Source: Alphaproteobacteria bacterium
Lineage (GTDB): Bacteria > Pseudomonadota > Alphaproteobacteria > Rhodobacterales > Rhodobacteraceae
Length of the DNA stretch: 50,903 nucleotides
Direction: 5' to 3'
Assembly: GCA_024280735.1 (NCBI GenBank)
Contig: JAJRPO010000082.1
Location: 1 to 50,903 of the forward strand
Part shown: positions 15,680 to 23,924 of the stretch, one piece after another
Layout of the letters: the number at the start of each line of letters is the position of its first letter
How positions within the stretch are numbered: position 1 is the first letter of the stretch
The notes under the pieces: generated by a model
Databases searched by the model: none
Told to the model about the DNA's origin: nothing
Seen by the model: only the letters and a program-made list of their open reading frames with translations
Program-made: the position numbers and the translations under genes

Positions 15680-16699
15680 ATGACAAACCGTAACCCTGAA
15701 AATGAACGCATCAAACGTGGCTATTTCAATTATTTGCGCAATCTTGAAGGCAAGAGCGAAACCACGCTGGACAAGGTCGCGGCGGCAATCCTGCGCTATG
15801 AGCAATCGACAAATTTCAAGTCGTTCAAGAAGTTCCACCTTGAGCATGCGAACCGCTTCCAAAAGAACCTTTCCAAAGAGAAAACCCGTGCGGGCGAACC
15901 TTTGGCCAAGGCGACTGTTGATGCGATCTTGCGGATGGTTAAAGCCTTCTTTGTTTGGCTTGCATCCCAGCAAGGCTATAAATCGCGGATCAGCTATATT
16001 GATGCGGCCTATTTCAACAACAACGCCAAGGATGCGCGCGTCGCCCATGCCAAGCGGGAAATCCCCTATCCCTCGATGGAACAATGCGCCCATGCGTTCG
16101 ATCAGATGCCCAGCGCAACCCTGATTGAACAACGCAACCGCGCGGGGTTTGCCCTGCTGATGTTGACAGGCGCGCGTGACAGCGCTCTGACATCCTTTCG
16201 CCTGAAACATGTTGATCTGATCGAAAACCAGATATTTCAGGACGCCCGCGACGTGCGCACCAAGAATTCGAAAACCTTCTACACTTGGTTTTATCCGGTG
16301 GGCGACGCCTATCTGACTTGCTTCACCGATTGGGTGAACCATCTGCGCAAGGAAATGCTGTTCGGGCCAAATGACGCCCTGTTTCCCAAGCCCAAGATTG
16401 AAGTGGTCGAGGGCGTAGGGTTTCAAGTTACCGGCCTTTCAGGCGAAATCTACGCCAATGCCAGCACCTTTCGCGACATGATAAAATCAACTTTCGTCAC
16501 CGCTGGCCTGCACCCGTTTTTCCCCCATAGTTTCCGCAAAACCCTAACCAAACACGGCGATCATATGTGTGACACCCGCGAACAGTTCAAGGCTTGGTCT
16601 ATGAACCTTGGCCACGACAGCATCGACACCACAATCAGCGCCTATTTGCAGATTTCGGTGGAACGGCAAGGGGAATTGATAAAAGGGCTAGCGTGCTGA
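15680..16699 (+). CDS. second tyrosine recombinase (phage integrase family)
   Basis: A 339-residue recombinase unlike the P4-type enzyme at 12824. It has a short core-binding domain (about 10-100), then a catalytic domain with Arg166 (TGARDSAL), probable Lys197 (KNSKTF), His283 and Arg286 (PHSFRKTLT), His312 (LGHDSIDTT) and Tyr322 (SAYLQIS). There is no DUF4102 arm-binding domain. Base composition is GC-rich, unlike the preceding island genes. It follows the HTH/zinc protein and precedes hsdM. It might act on another site, or be the remnant of a nested element. I see no inverted hsdS copy for it to flip. Confidence 0.88.
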   Translation: MTNRNPENERIKRGYFNYLRNLEGKSETTLDKVAAAILRYEQSTNFKSFKKFHLEHANRFQKNLSKEKTRAGEPLAKATVDAILRMVKAFFVWLASQQGYKSRISYIDAAYFNNNAKDARVAHAKREIPYPSMEQCAHAFDQMPSATLIEQRNRAGFALLMLTGARDSALTSFRLKHVDLIENQIFQDARDVRTKNSKTFYTWFYPVGDAYLTCFTDWVNHLRKEMLFGPNDALFPKPKIEVVEGVGFQVTGLSGEIYANASTFRDMIKSTFVTAGLHPFFPHSFRKTLTKHGDHMCDTREQFKAWSMNLGHDSIDTTISAYLQISVERQGELIKGLAC

Positions 16700-16718
16700 A
16701 ATTCTCGTTTTGGTTGCG

Positions 16719-16763
16719 ATTTACCTTTTACCGTTCCACCATTAACGGTAGCTATTGGTAAAT
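16719..16763. promoter_or_regulatory. nested inverted repeats in front of hsdM
   Basis: An outer pair ATTTACC (16719-16725) / GGTAAAT (16757-16763) encloses an inner pair TACCGTT (16729-16735) / AACGGTA (16744-16750) with an 8-base spacer. Four TACC/GGTA half-sites therefore lie within 45 bases, ending 22 bases before the hsdM ATG. The inner pair has a spacer of the same length as the palindrome at 14970-14993. A control site for the restriction operon, perhaps bound by an island regulator, is a reasonable inference. Confidence 0.5.
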
Positions 16764-16785
16764 TGCTTCAAAGGGTCAGCATTAT

Positions 16786-18357
16786 ATGTCAAAACCATCA
16801 TCCGAAACCCGCACTTCCGACCTTGATTTCGCGGCTGACCTGTTCAAAGCCGCCGATAAAATGCGCGGCGCGTTGGAACCGTCCGAATATAAGCACGTCG
16901 CCCTCGGGCTGATTTTCCTTAAATATATTTCCGAGGCGTTCAACTCGCTACATGTGAAACTTGCAGCGGATGAATTCGCCGACCCTGAAGACCCGGAAGA
17001 ATACCTCGCCGAAAGCGTGTTCTGGGTGCCCGAATCCGCCCGCTGGCAATACCTGCAAGATAACGCCCGCTCGGAAAACATCGGCAAAATCATTGACGAG
17101 GCGATGGAGGCGATCGAGGCCATCCCAACCAATGAAAGCCTCAAGGGCGTGCTGCCCAAAAACTATGCCCGCCCGACGCTGGATAAAACCATGCTCGGCG
17201 AGCTGGTGGACCTGTTTTCCAACATCAAACTGCATGACGATAACGACCGCGCGCGCGATCTGCTGGGGCGCGTTTATGAATACTTCATCTCGGGCTTTGC
17301 GGGGGCCGAGGGCAAGCGGGGCGGCGAGTTTTTCACCCCGCGCTCGGTTGTGCGCACGCTGGTTGAAATGCTGGAGCCTTACAAGGGCCGCGTTTATGAC
17401 CCGTGCTGCGGCTCGGGGGGCATGTTTGTGCAGTCTGAAAAGTTCATCCAAAGCCAAGGCGGGCGGCCTGATGATATCGCGGTCTATGGCCAAGAGATTA
17501 ACCACACCACATGGCGGCTGGCTAAAATGAACCTTGCCGTGCACGGCATAGATGCCGACATCCGCTGGAACTCCCAAGGCAGCTTTCATAAAGACGAGTT
17601 GACCGAGGTGAAGGCCGATTTCATCCTTGCCAATCCGCCGTTTAATATCTCGGATTGGGGCGGCGAAAAGCTGGCGGAGGATGCCCGCTGGGCTTACGGG
17701 GTGCCGCCCAAGGGCAACGCCAACTTTGCGTGGCTTCAGCATATCATCCACCACTTGGCCCCGCGCGGCACGGCGGCGGTGGTGCTGGCCAATGGCTCTA
17801 TGTCCAGCATGACAAGTGGCGAGGGCGAGATTAGAAAACAGATGATTGAGGGCGACCGCGTGGATTGCATGATCGCCATGCCGGGGCAGCTGTTTTACTC
17901 CACCCAAATTCCTGTGTGCCTGTGGATATTGGCGCGGGACAAAAGCGCCAATGGCCACCGCGACAGGCGCGGCGAAACCCTGTTTATTGATGCGCGAAAC
18001 TTGGGCTTTATGGCAGACCGCGTGCGGCGCGAGTTTAGCGATGCGGACATCGCGCAAATTTCCGAAACCTACCACCGCTGGCGCTCAAAACCCGAGGCAC
18101 TGGTTGAGCGCGGGCTGGCGGCCTATGCCGATGAAGCCGGCTTTTGCAAATCGGCTGATCTGGAGCTGATCCGCAAATATGACCATGTGCTGACCCCGGG
18201 CCGCTATGTGGGCGCGGCAGCGGTAGAGGATGACGGCGTGCCGTTTGAAGACAAGTTCGCGGCGCTGCGGGCGCAATTGGAGGGGCAGTTTGAGGAGGGG
18301 CGGAAGCTAGGCGCGAATGTTCAAGATGCTTTGGGACGGATAACTAGCGATGTTTGA
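16786..18357 (+). CDS. hsdM: type I restriction-modification methyltransferase subunit
   Basis: HsdM is the N6-adenine methyltransferase of a type I system and acts with HsdS in the cytoplasm. The 523 residues show the N-terminal HsdM domain (about 12-150), then [16 protein letters not shown], the SAM-binding motif [12 protein letters not shown] (204-214) and the catalytic NPPF at 283-286 ([14 protein letters not shown]). The start is ATG 16786. No strong ribosome site is obvious. The stop overlaps the hsdS start by eight bases, giving one operon hsdM-hsdS-hsdR. GC content is high, like the surrounding chromosome. Confidence 0.97.
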   Translation: MSKPSSETRTSDLDFAADLFKAADKMRGALEPSEYKHVALGLIFLKYISEAFNSLHVKLAADEFADPEDPEEYLAESVFWVPESARWQYLQDNARSENIGKIIDEAMEAIEAIPTNESLKGVLPKNYARPTLDKTMLGELVDLFSNIKLHDDNDRARDLLGRVYEYFISGFAGAEGKRGGEFFTPRSVVRTLVEMLEPYKGRVYDPCCGSGGMFVQSEKFIQSQGGRPDDIAVYGQEINHTTWRLAKMNLAVHGIDADIRWNSQGSFHKDELTEVKADFILANPPFNISDWGGEKLAEDARWAYGVPPKGNANFAWLQHIIHHLAPRGTAAVVLANGSMSSMTSGEGEIRKQMIEGDRVDCMIAMPGQLFYSTQIPVCLWILARDKSANGHRDRRGETLFIDARNLGFMADRVRREFSDADIAQISETYHRWRSKPEALVERGLAAYADEAGFCKSADLELIRKYDHVLTPGRYVGAAAVEDDGVPFEDKFAALRAQLEGQFEEGRKLGANVQDALGRITSDV

Positions 18358-19669
18358 TGAAGCCACCAATCAGATTTCTCTAAAGGATGCTCTGAGTTTC
18401 ATTGTGGACAATCGTGGCAGGACAGCTCCAACCGTCAAATCTGGACGCATACTCATTGCAACCAATTGCATTAGTAATGCAAACTTATACCCGACTTACA
18501 AAAACCTGCGGTATGTTTCTCAGGATACTTATGACGAATGGTTTCGAGCGCACCCCGAGCCATTTGATATCATCCTTACCAATAAGGGTAGTCAGAACGG
18601 TGCAATCTGCTTGGTCCCAGAAGTCGTAGATTTCTGTATTGCCCAAGACATGATGGCCCTTCGCGCGGACAAAACAAAAATTGACCCTCTATATCTTTTT
18701 GCTGCTTTAAGATCTCAACCAGTTCAAAGCGCGATAAAAAACTTGAACGTTGATAGTGTAATTCCTCACTTCAAAAAGAATGATTTCGACAAGCTGTTTC
18801 TCCCCTTGCCTAATCGCACCGATCAGGAACAGATTGGAGGCTTACATTTTGCCCTTTGCTCGAAAATCGAGTTGAACCGGCGGACGAATGAGGTGTTGGA
18901 GGGGATGGCGCGGGCGGTTTTTCGGGATTGGTTTGTGGATTTCGGCCCGACACGGCGCAAAATGGCGGGGGAGGGGAACCCCGTCAAAATCCTCGGCGGG
19001 GCCATCCGCCCCCCCGCCCAAGCCCAAAAAACCGCCGCCCTGTTCCCCGACCGCCTCGGCGAAAACGGATTGCCGGAGGGGTGGGCGGAAAAGCCGCTCA
19101 AGGATACTGGGGACATAGTTACGGGGAAAACCCCAAGCAAGAAAAACGAGACATTTTATGGCACTGATACGCCGTTTTTGAAAATACCTGACATGCATGG
19201 GAAAATGTATGTATTGGCTACGACTGATAATCTGAGTTTGGCAGGCTCTCAATCCCAGCCTCGCAAGCAAATGCCCGCTGGGAGCATTTCAGTAAGCTGC
19301 ATAGCTACGCCGGGATTGGTTGTTATCAACCATCGTGAAGTTCAGACAAATCAGCAAATAAACACGATAGTTCCGTATGATATGACGCAAACCTATTTCA
19401 TTTATTGGGTGTGCAAGCAAATATCATCAGACATTATTGTTGGAGGCAGCGGAGGATCTGTTTTTCACAATATGAATAAAACTACATTTGGAAATATTCA
19501 GGTTACTGGCCCTTTATTTAATCTTGAGAGAGAGTTCTCAGAGGTTGTAAGTTCATTTCACAAGAAAATTTTCCAGAACGAAGAAGAAAACCAAACCCTC
19601 GCCGAGATGCGGGATTTGTTGTTGCCAAAATTAATGTCGGGTGAAATCCGGTTGCGGGAGGGGGGATGA
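18350..19669 (+). CDS. hsdS: type I restriction-modification specificity subunit
   Basis: HsdS selects the bipartite DNA target. The 439 residues divide into a first target-recognition domain (about 8-160), a central conserved helix ([23 protein letters not shown], about 182-206), a second recognition domain (about 240-400, starting [20 protein letters not shown]) and a C-terminal conserved helix ending [16 protein letters not shown]. The bases change character with the domains: both recognition domains are AT-rich, and the central (18840-19110) and C-terminal parts are GC-rich. This fits replacement of recognition domains by recombination. It overlaps hsdM and hsdR by a few bases. Confidence 0.95.
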   Translation: MFDEATNQISLKDALSFIVDNRGRTAPTVKSGRILIATNCISNANLYPTYKNLRYVSQDTYDEWFRAHPEPFDIILTNKGSQNGAICLVPEVVDFCIAQDMMALRADKTKIDPLYLFAALRSQPVQSAIKNLNVDSVIPHFKKNDFDKLFLPLPNRTDQEQIGGLHFALCSKIELNRRTNEVLEGMARAVFRDWFVDFGPTRRKMAGEGNPVKILGGAIRPPAQAQKTAALFPDRLGENGLPEGWAEKPLKDTGDIVTGKTPSKKNETFYGTDTPFLKIPDMHGKMYVLATTDNLSLAGSQSQPRKQMPAGSISVSCIATPGLVVINHREVQTNQQINTIVPYDMTQTYFIYWVCKQISSDIIVGGSGGSVFHNMNKTTFGNIQVTGPLFNLEREFSEVVSSFHKKIFQNEEENQTLAEMRDLLLPKLMSGEIRLREGG

Positions 19670-22600
19670 TGTTTAACGAGGATATGGTCGAGCAGGCGGT
19701 GCTTTCGAGCTTTAAGGCCATGGGATATGCCTTTGGAGACCCCAACCTGATCGGCCCCGATGCCCCACAAAAGGAACGCGCCGCTTACGCCGAGGTGCTG
19801 CTGCTGGGCCGCTTGCGCGAGGCCGTGGCGCGGCTGAACCCCAACATCCCGCCCGAGGCCCTTGAGGCGGCGATCAAGCAAATCACGGTGTCTGAAACGC
19901 CGTCGTTGATTGAGGAAAACCGCCGTATCCACACCTTGCTCACGCGCGGGGTGGATGTGGAATACAAGCGCCCCGATGGATCACTTAAGGGTGACAAGGT
20001 CTGGCTGCTGGATTTTGACAATATCGACGCCAACGACTGGATGGTCACCAACCAGTTTACCGTGGTGGAAAGCGGCCACAACCGCCGCCCCGATGTGGTG
20101 GTGTTTGTAAACGGCCTACCGCTGGCGGTGCTGGAGCTAAAGAGCGCGGCGAGTGCCTCGGCCACGATTGAAAAAGCTTATGAGCAGTTGCAGACCTACA
20201 AAGAGCAGATCCCCTCGCTGTTTCGCACCAACGCGGTGCTGGTTACCTCTGACGGGCTGTTTGGCCGGATAGGCTCGCTGACGGCAGCGGCGGACCGCTT
20301 TATGCCGTGGCGCAGTGTAACGGGGGCCGAGGGGGATTTTACGCCGAGCGGGCCGAGGGAATCTGACACGCTCATACGCGGCGTGTTTGACAAGGCGCGG
20401 TTTCTGGCGCTGATCCGCGATTTTACGGTGTTTGGCGATAAGGGCGACGGGGTGTTCAAGATTGTGGCGGGGTATCACCAGTTTTTCGGCGCGCAAAAGG
20501 CGCTGGCCCGCACGGTGGACGCGGTGGAGCCAAGCGGCGACCGCAAGATCGGGGTGATTTGGCACACACAAGGCTCGGGCAAAAGCTTTTTGATGGCGTT
20601 TTTCGCGGGGCTAGTCGTGCGGGCCAAGGCGCTGGGCAACCCTACGGTTTTGGTTTTGACAGATCGGAATGATCTGGATGACCAGCTATTTGGCACGTTT
20701 TCCATGTGCAAAGACCTGCTGCGGCAAACCCCCGAGCAGGTGGAGAACCGCGAGGATTTGCGCAGGCGTTTGGACCGGCAATCGGGCGGGGTGATATTCT
20801 CGACCTTGCAGAAGTTTTCGCCGGAAAAAGGCGAGGAGCATTTCCCCGAGCTTTCGGACCGGCGCAACATAATTGTGTTGGTGGATGAGGCGCACCGCAG
20901 CCAATATGGCTTTGATGTGAAGCTCAACAAAGGCACCGGTATTCGGCGCTATGGCTATGCGCATTATGTGCGGGAGGCCTTGCCCAACGCCTCGTTTGCG
21001 GGCTTCACCGGCACGCCGATTGATGCAGCAGATGTAAACACGCGGGCGGTGTTTGGCGATTATATCGACGTTTACGACATTAGCCGCGCGGTGGAGGATA
21101 AGGCCACAGTGCCGATCTATTACGAGAGCCGCTTGGCGCGGATAGAGCTGGACCAAGAGGCCAAGCCAGAGATCGACGCGGCGGTGGATGCACTGTTTGA
21201 TGATGAAAGCCTTTCAGAGCAGGAAAAGGCCAAGGCGAGCTGGAGTACAGTTGAGCGGCTGGTTGGTTCCGCCCCGCGTTTGGATCAGGTTGCAGCCGAT
21301 ATCGTGAGCCACCTTGAGGCGCGGCTGGAGGCGCTGGACGGTAAGGCCATGGCTGTGTGCATGAGCCGCCGGATTTGCGTAGATTTGTATTCTCGAATTA
21401 TTGCGTTGCGGCCTGAATGGCATTCGGATTCGGACATGGAGGGGGCGGTTAAGGTGGTGATGACGGGATCGGCCTCTGACCCGCCGGAATGGCAGCAGCA
21501 CATTGGCAACAAAAAACGGCGAGATGATTTGGCAAAGCGTGCGCGGGATGTGAACGACCCTCTTAAATTGGTAATTGTTCGTGATATGTGGCTGACGGGT
21601 TTTGATGCGCCGAGTATGCACACAATGTATGTAGATAAGCCGATGCGCGGGCATGGGTTGATGCAGGCGATTGCGCGGGTGAACCGTGTGTTTAAGGATA
21701 AGCCAGCGGGCTTGGTTGTGGATTATATCGGCATTGGGCAAAACCTAAAAAAGGCACTGCAAAATTACACGGCATCGGATCAAGGGCAAACTGGGATTAG
21801 TGAAGAAGAAGCCGTTGCGATAATGGTTGAAAAATTTGAGCTAACACAGCAGATGTTTGCTGGACATGATTATTCTGCTGGGGTTGAAGGACAACCGGGC
21901 GAGCGTTTAACTGCGCTGGCAAACGCGATTGATTGGATATTAGGCCAACAACAAGTCACCGCAAATACGGTTGCGGATGAAAATGGTAAAAGGAAAGAAT
22001 TGAGCCGGTTTCAAGATTTGGTTTTGGCACTGGGCAAGGCGTTTGCATTGGCAGCGGCGAGTGATATGGCGCGTGAGATTAAAAACGAGGTTGGATTTTT
22101 TCAGGCAGTGCGTGCGGCGATGGTTAAACCAACGGCAAAAGGCGGATTAAGTCAGCGGAATAAAGAAATGGCCATTGGTCAACTGATTGATGCAGCGATT
22201 GCCAATGCAGAAATCATAGACATCTTAGGAGCCGCAGGGTTTGATCGACCTGATATTTCGATCCTCTCGGATGAGTTTTTAGCGGAAATTCAAGAGATGG
22301 AGCAAAAAAATCTTGCCCTTGAAGCCTTGAAAAAACTGTTGAATGGAGAGATCAAAAGCCGGGCTACTAAAAACATTGTTGAAGCCAAAGAGTTTTCAGA
22401 ACGGCTTGAAGCTTCAATTGCCAGATATCATTCAAACGCAATCACCAGCTTGGAGATGATTCAAGAACTGATTAACCTCTCTAAGGACCTCCAGAGTTCC
22501 ATTCAAAGGGGAGAGGACCTTGGACTAAGCCCCGAAGAACTAGCCTTTTATGATGCGTTGTCAGATAACAATTCTGCCGTTGAAGTCTTGGGCAACGAAC

Positions 22601-22806
22601 AACTGCGCATAATTGCAAATGTGCTCGTTGAGCAGTTGCAAAAGAATGTAACTGTGGATTGGCATCTCAAAGATAGTGCGCGCGCCAAATTACGAGTTCT
22701 GGTAAAACGAATTTTGAAGAAATACGGTTATCCACCAGACCTTGCGGCTAATGCTATTTCAACAGTTATTTCACAAGCCGAGATGTTGCTGCGTTGGCAG
22801 TCCTAG
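19666..22806 (+). CDS. hsdR: type I restriction endonuclease subunit
   Basis: HsdR is the ATP-dependent translocase and nuclease of the type I complex. In 1046 residues: a PD-(D/E)xK nuclease domain (about 130-165; Asp143, Glu157, Lys159 in [11 protein letters not shown]...LELKS), Walker [10 protein letters not shown] (300-308), DEAH at 406-409 ([11 protein letters not shown]), [10 protein letters not shown], and the later helicase motif [11 protein letters not shown] long helical C-terminal domain follows. The N-terminal two thirds are GC-rich, whereas from about 21.4-21.8 kb to the end the bases and codons turn AT-rich, suggesting a composite gene. ATG 19666 overlaps the hsdS stop. Confidence 0.96.
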   Translation: MMFNEDMVEQAVLSSFKAMGYAFGDPNLIGPDAPQKERAAYAEVLLLGRLREAVARLNPNIPPEALEAAIKQITVSETPSLIEENRRIHTLLTRGVDVEYKRPDGSLKGDKVWLLDFDNIDANDWMVTNQFTVVESGHNRRPDVVVFVNGLPLAVLELKSAASASATIEKAYEQLQTYKEQIPSLFRTNAVLVTSDGLFGRIGSLTAAADRFMPWRSVTGAEGDFTPSGPRESDTLIRGVFDKARFLALIRDFTVFGDKGDGVFKIVAGYHQFFGAQKALARTVDAVEPSGDRKIGVIWHTQGSGKSFLMAFFAGLVVRAKALGNPTVLVLTDRNDLDDQLFGTFSMCKDLLRQTPEQVENREDLRRRLDRQSGGVIFSTLQKFSPEKGEEHFPELSDRRNIIVLVDEAHRSQYGFDVKLNKGTGIRRYGYAHYVREALPNASFAGFTGTPIDAADVNTRAVFGDYIDVYDISRAVEDKATVPIYYESRLARIELDQEAKPEIDAAVDALFDDESLSEQEKAKASWSTVERLVGSAPRLDQVAADIVSHLEARLEALDGKAMAVCMSRRICVDLYSRIIALRPEWHSDSDMEGAVKVVMTGSASDPPEWQQHIGNKKRRDDLAKRARDVNDPLKLVIVRDMWLTGFDAPSMHTMYVDKPMRGHGLMQAIARVNRVFKDKPAGLVVDYIGIGQNLKKALQNYTASDQGQTGISEEEAVAIMVEKFELTQQMFAGHDYSAGVEGQPGERLTALANAIDWILGQQQVTANTVADENGKRKELSRFQDLVLALGKAFALAAASDMAREIKNEVGFFQAVRAAMVKPTAKGGLSQRNKEMAIGQLIDAAIANAEIIDILGAAGFDRPDISILSDEFLAEIQEMEQKNLALEALKKLLNGEIKSRATKNIVEAKEFSERLEASIARYHSNAITSLEMIQELINLSKDLQSSIQRGEDLGLSPEELAFYDALSDNNSAVEVLGNEQLRIIANVLVEQLQKNVTVDWHLKDSARAKLRVLVKRILKKYGYPPDLAANAISTVISQAEMLLRWQS

Positions 22807-22846
22807 AATGTGAAATAAGGCGATCTAAATGAGTTTGAATTCGATC

Positions 22847-22867
22847 TGGGGGTATGATTGGGGGTAT
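22847..22867. promoter_or_regulatory. right cluster of integrase arm-type sites
   Basis: Two direct copies of TGGGGGTAT (22847-22855, 22859-22867) lie 12 bases apart, as in the left cluster at 12772-12792. They sit between hsdR and the right attachment repeat. The match of motif and spacing at both island ends is the strongest evidence that they are integrase arm sites. Confidence 0.6.
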
Positions 22868-22923
22868 GTTGAAGGATCGAATTAATATCCACTAACCTAA
22901 TCAAACGGTTGCGTCTTCAATGT

Positions 22924-22954
22924 GAGTGTGGCCTCGTACCAAATTGAAGTTTTC
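22924..22954 (+). repeat. right attachment site (attR) of the genomic island
   Basis: This is an imperfect copy of 12640-12672: GAGT, GGCCTCG, TACCAAA and GAAGTTTTC are shared in order, with a 2-base deletion and several substitutions. It marks the island's right border, giving an element of about 10.3 kb. The divergence suggests an old or partly decayed border, or a related target left from an earlier insertion. Confidence 0.6.
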
Positions 22955-22993
22955 AAGCATCCGTTTCGCGGGTGCTTTGATGGGTTGGTCAGC

Positions 22994-23731
22994 TCATCCC
23001 CGCCCGACAAAAGGCATTTTACTGGCCATTATCGTCATGCTTAACACGTTAACCTCTGACGGCAGTTCCGCCATTTGCAACACTGTTTGTGCCACATGCG
23101 CCACGTCCATTGTTGGTTCTGGGCGGATATCTCCATCAGCCTGCAAGATGCCATCAGCAAAGGTTGCCGTGAGGTCGGTTGCCGCATTGCCAATGTCGAT
23201 TTGCCCGCAAGTGATGTCATAGGGCCGGCCATCCAGCGCGATGGTTTTTGTCAGGCCGGTGATGGCGTGTTTGGTCGCGGTATAGGGGGCGGAGCCGGGG
23301 CGCGGGGCGTGGGCGGAGATTGAACCGTTGTTGATGATGCGCCCCCCTTGCGGGGATTGGCTGCGCATAATACGGAATGCAGCGCGGGCGCAGATGAAGC
23401 TGCCGGTGAGGTTGATGTCAACGCAGGCGCGCCAATCGGCCACGGAAATCTGGTCTATAGTGCCGCCAAAGGCACCGATACCGGCATTGTTGAACAGGGT
23501 GTCGATACGGCCAAAACGGCTGGCGATTTGGTCAAAGGCAGAGTCTACCGTGGTTTCATCCGAGACATCACAGGGCAGCGCGAATGCCTGCGGGCTGTTG
23601 TTTGCCACCGTTTGCAAAGGCTCAGCACGCCGCCCGATCAGCGCAACATTCCAGCCAGCCGCTAAAAACCGCTGGGCAGTTGCCGCCCCAATACCGCTGC
23701 CTGCACCGGTAATCACAATCGTTTTTGCCAT
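22994..23731 (-). CDS. short-chain dehydrogenase/reductase (SDR)
   Basis: A 245-residue classical SDR. It has the cofactor motif TGAGSGIG (residues 8-15), NNAG (81-84), catalytic Ser137 (NNGSISAH), Tyr150 and Lys154 (YTATK). After the Rossmann strand betaB the sequence carries GRR, which suggests NADP(H) preference. Substrate cannot be told. It lies just outside the island's right border and is divergent from the SLC13-type permease. The ATG at 23731 is the only sensible start (MAKTIVITGAG). Confidence 0.9.
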   Translation of the reverse strand: MAKTIVITGAGSGIGAATAQRFLAAGWNVALIGRRAEPLQTVANNSPQAFALPCDVSDETTVDSAFDQIASRFGRIDTLFNNAGIGAFGGTIDQISVADWRACVDINLTGSFICARAAFRIMRSQSPQGGRIINNGSISAHAPRPGSAPYTATKHAITGLTKTIALDGRPYDITCGQIDIGNAATDLTATFADGILQADGDIRPEPTMDVAHVAQTVLQMAELPSEVNVLSMTIMASKMPFVGRG

Positions 23732-23842
23732 GTCAGCCTCTCCAATTGGTCAATTTTTAGTGCTTTCTGCGTATTCATGCAAACTTGAATCTGACCGCAA
23801 TGCAGTAATTGATGACACCGCCAGGTGCGACCCGCCCCAATA

Positions 23843-23858
23843 TGACGCAAATACGTCA
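23843..23858. promoter_or_regulatory. inverted repeat TGACG-N6-CGTCA between SDR and permease
   Basis: A perfect 5-bp inverted repeat with spacer CAAATA lies in the 193-base divergent gap, about 67 bases before the permease ATG. It may be an operator for the divergent genes. No regulator gene is nearby and the factor is unknown. Confidence 0.3.
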
Positions 23859-23924
23859 AGAACAGTTTACACCTGCCCCGAGTACCGCCAATAAGAGTTA
23901 GGGGAAATCTACAGGAGTGAATAC

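Noticed and set aside
16948-18075. 375-residue minus-strand open frame opposite hsdM
   Set aside because: Antisense shadow of hsdM, with no domain or ribosome site.
16786-19669. Phase-variable hsdS inversion by the neighbouring recombinase
   Set aside because: There is only one hsdS gene and I found no inverted partial copy or flanking inverted repeats.
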